Assembly: GCA_002372325.1 (NCBI GenBank)
Contig: DFFT01000080.1
Span: 1-23,159, forward strand
Direction of reading: 5' to 3'
DNA: 23,159 nucleotides
DNA from: Succinivibrionaceae bacterium UBA3769
Lineage (GTDB): Bacteria > Pseudomonadota > Gammaproteobacteria > Enterobacterales > Succinivibrionaceae
Under the pieces are notes generated by a model. The model saw nothing but the letters and a program-made list of their open reading frames with translations, did no database searches and had not been told where the DNA came from. Positions 22,538-23,159 of the stretch are shown here, piece by piece. Numbering within the stretch: the first letter of the stretch is position 1; every line of letters starts with the position of its first letter. A program made the position numbers and the translations under genes.

Positions 22538-23135
22538 CCTACACTCCCAGTTTGCCATTAACCTCGTCCGCTTCTGGTTTAGAACTTTCATTTGACGATA
22601 TTTCAGCTTCGATTTCCTCGATGGTAGGCAGGCTTCCTTTGAATTTTTCCGGAATAAAAGTAGTAATATCGTATTGGGATATCCCCATAGGCTGGCTGCT
22701 GGCTTCAAGCGCATAACGAGCCTTGACGTTGTCTTTTGATTTGCAGATTAGCAGACCCAATGTGGGGCCGTCCTGTTCCCCCTTAAGCTGATGGTTAACA
22801 GCAACCATGTAAGTGCCAAGCTGCCCCATATCGCCGGAATCAAATTCCTTCACCTTGATTTCAACAACCACATAGCAGTGAAGCTTGATGTTGTAAAACA
22901 GCATGTCGATAAAGTTGCTGGTGTTTCCGATTTCCAGCCGGTATTCCCGTCCCACGAAAGCAAAGCCGTTACCGAGCTCGAGCAAGAATCGGGTGATGTT
23001 ATCCATAAGAGCATCCTTCAGTTCTTTTTCGTCATAGCTCTCTCGGAGGGTAAGGAAATCGAAGGTGTACGGATCTCTGGTAATATCCTGCGCAAGATCG
23101 CTTTGAGGAGCAGGAAGTGTAAGATTAAAATTGCT
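22538..23135 (-). pseudogene. Truncated second copy of the DUF1016 nuclease gene (3' half)
   Basis: Nearly identical to 13311-13906 (about eight substitutions by eye plus the two-base difference), both ending at the same TAG. The copy keeps the reading frame across the site broken in the first copy (F-L-T-L-R-E-S-Y-D-E-K-E-L-K). The D...E-x-K nuclease motif is intact. Upstream it starts abruptly at S-N-F-N-L-T-L-P-A-P-Q, with an in-frame TAA nine bases before and unrelated DNA beyond, so the N-terminal DUF1016 domain is missing. An internal ATG at 23004-23006 could in principle start a 155-residue nuclease-domain protein. Sharp borders point to recent segmental duplication or recombination. 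Confidence 0.88.
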
Positions 23136-23159
23136 GTATTAGGTCTTAAACCCCCATTT

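Overview
The window reads as a chromosomal segment of a host-associated gammaproteobacterium. The evidence is a Yersinia-type (Ysc family) type III secretion system (T3SS), a probable CsrA-titrating small RNA, and gammaproteobacterial-style RtcB, LMW-PTP and CbrC genes. A Succinivibrionaceae/Aeromonadales-like gut bacterium would fit, but that is a guess. Almost every gene lies on the minus strand; the clearest plus-strand transcript is the small RNA at 1111-1238.

Layout. (1) 1-604: 5' part of a membrane-anchored Cache-type sensor gene that runs off the left edge, with a nine-base poly-G tract in its membrane segment. (2) 1077-1238: promoter, structured RNA and terminator of a probable CsrB/Rsm-type RNA with three GGGA hairpin loops. 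(3) 1338-8354: a DUF1349 gene, then a T3SS block read right to left as sctW (yopN-tyeA fusion), sycN-like chaperone, sctX, a 16-codon mini-ORF, sctY, sctV, sycD-like chaperone and sctE translocator. This matches the Yersinia yopN-tyeA-sycN-yscX-yscY-yscV order followed by lcrH-yopB, without lcrR, lcrG, lcrV or yopD in between. (4) 8585-9808: rtcB RNA ligase. (5) 10142-10957: a coiled-coil protein of the needle-tip/filament type (SctA candidate). (6) 11174-12899: a cysteine-rich exported protein and a low-molecular-weight tyrosine phosphatase.

(7) 12870-19416 is visibly more A+T-rich accessory DNA. It contains a duplicated ~230 bp copy of the phosphatase 5' region, a frameshifted DUF1016 nuclease gene, an AlbA/Schlafen-type ATPase-like regulator with tandem 11-residue repeats, a CbrC-family gene and an AAA-ATPase-like/PD-(D/E)XK gene. 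(8) 19701-22107: a decayed tyrosine integrase 3' end next to a CesT-type chaperone and a 447-residue putative T3SS effector of unrecognised family. (9) 22538-23135: a second, truncated copy of the DUF1016 3' part.

How it fits together. sctV, sctX, sctY, sctW and the SycN-like chaperone form the export gate and secretion-switch module. The SycD-like/SctE and SctA-like genes supply translocation parts, and the chaperone/447-aa gene pair probably supplies a substrate. The small RNA could link CsrA-type post-transcriptional control to this locus (inference). The ATPase, needle, ring and second translocator genes are not in the window. No function was assigned where no family was recognised.
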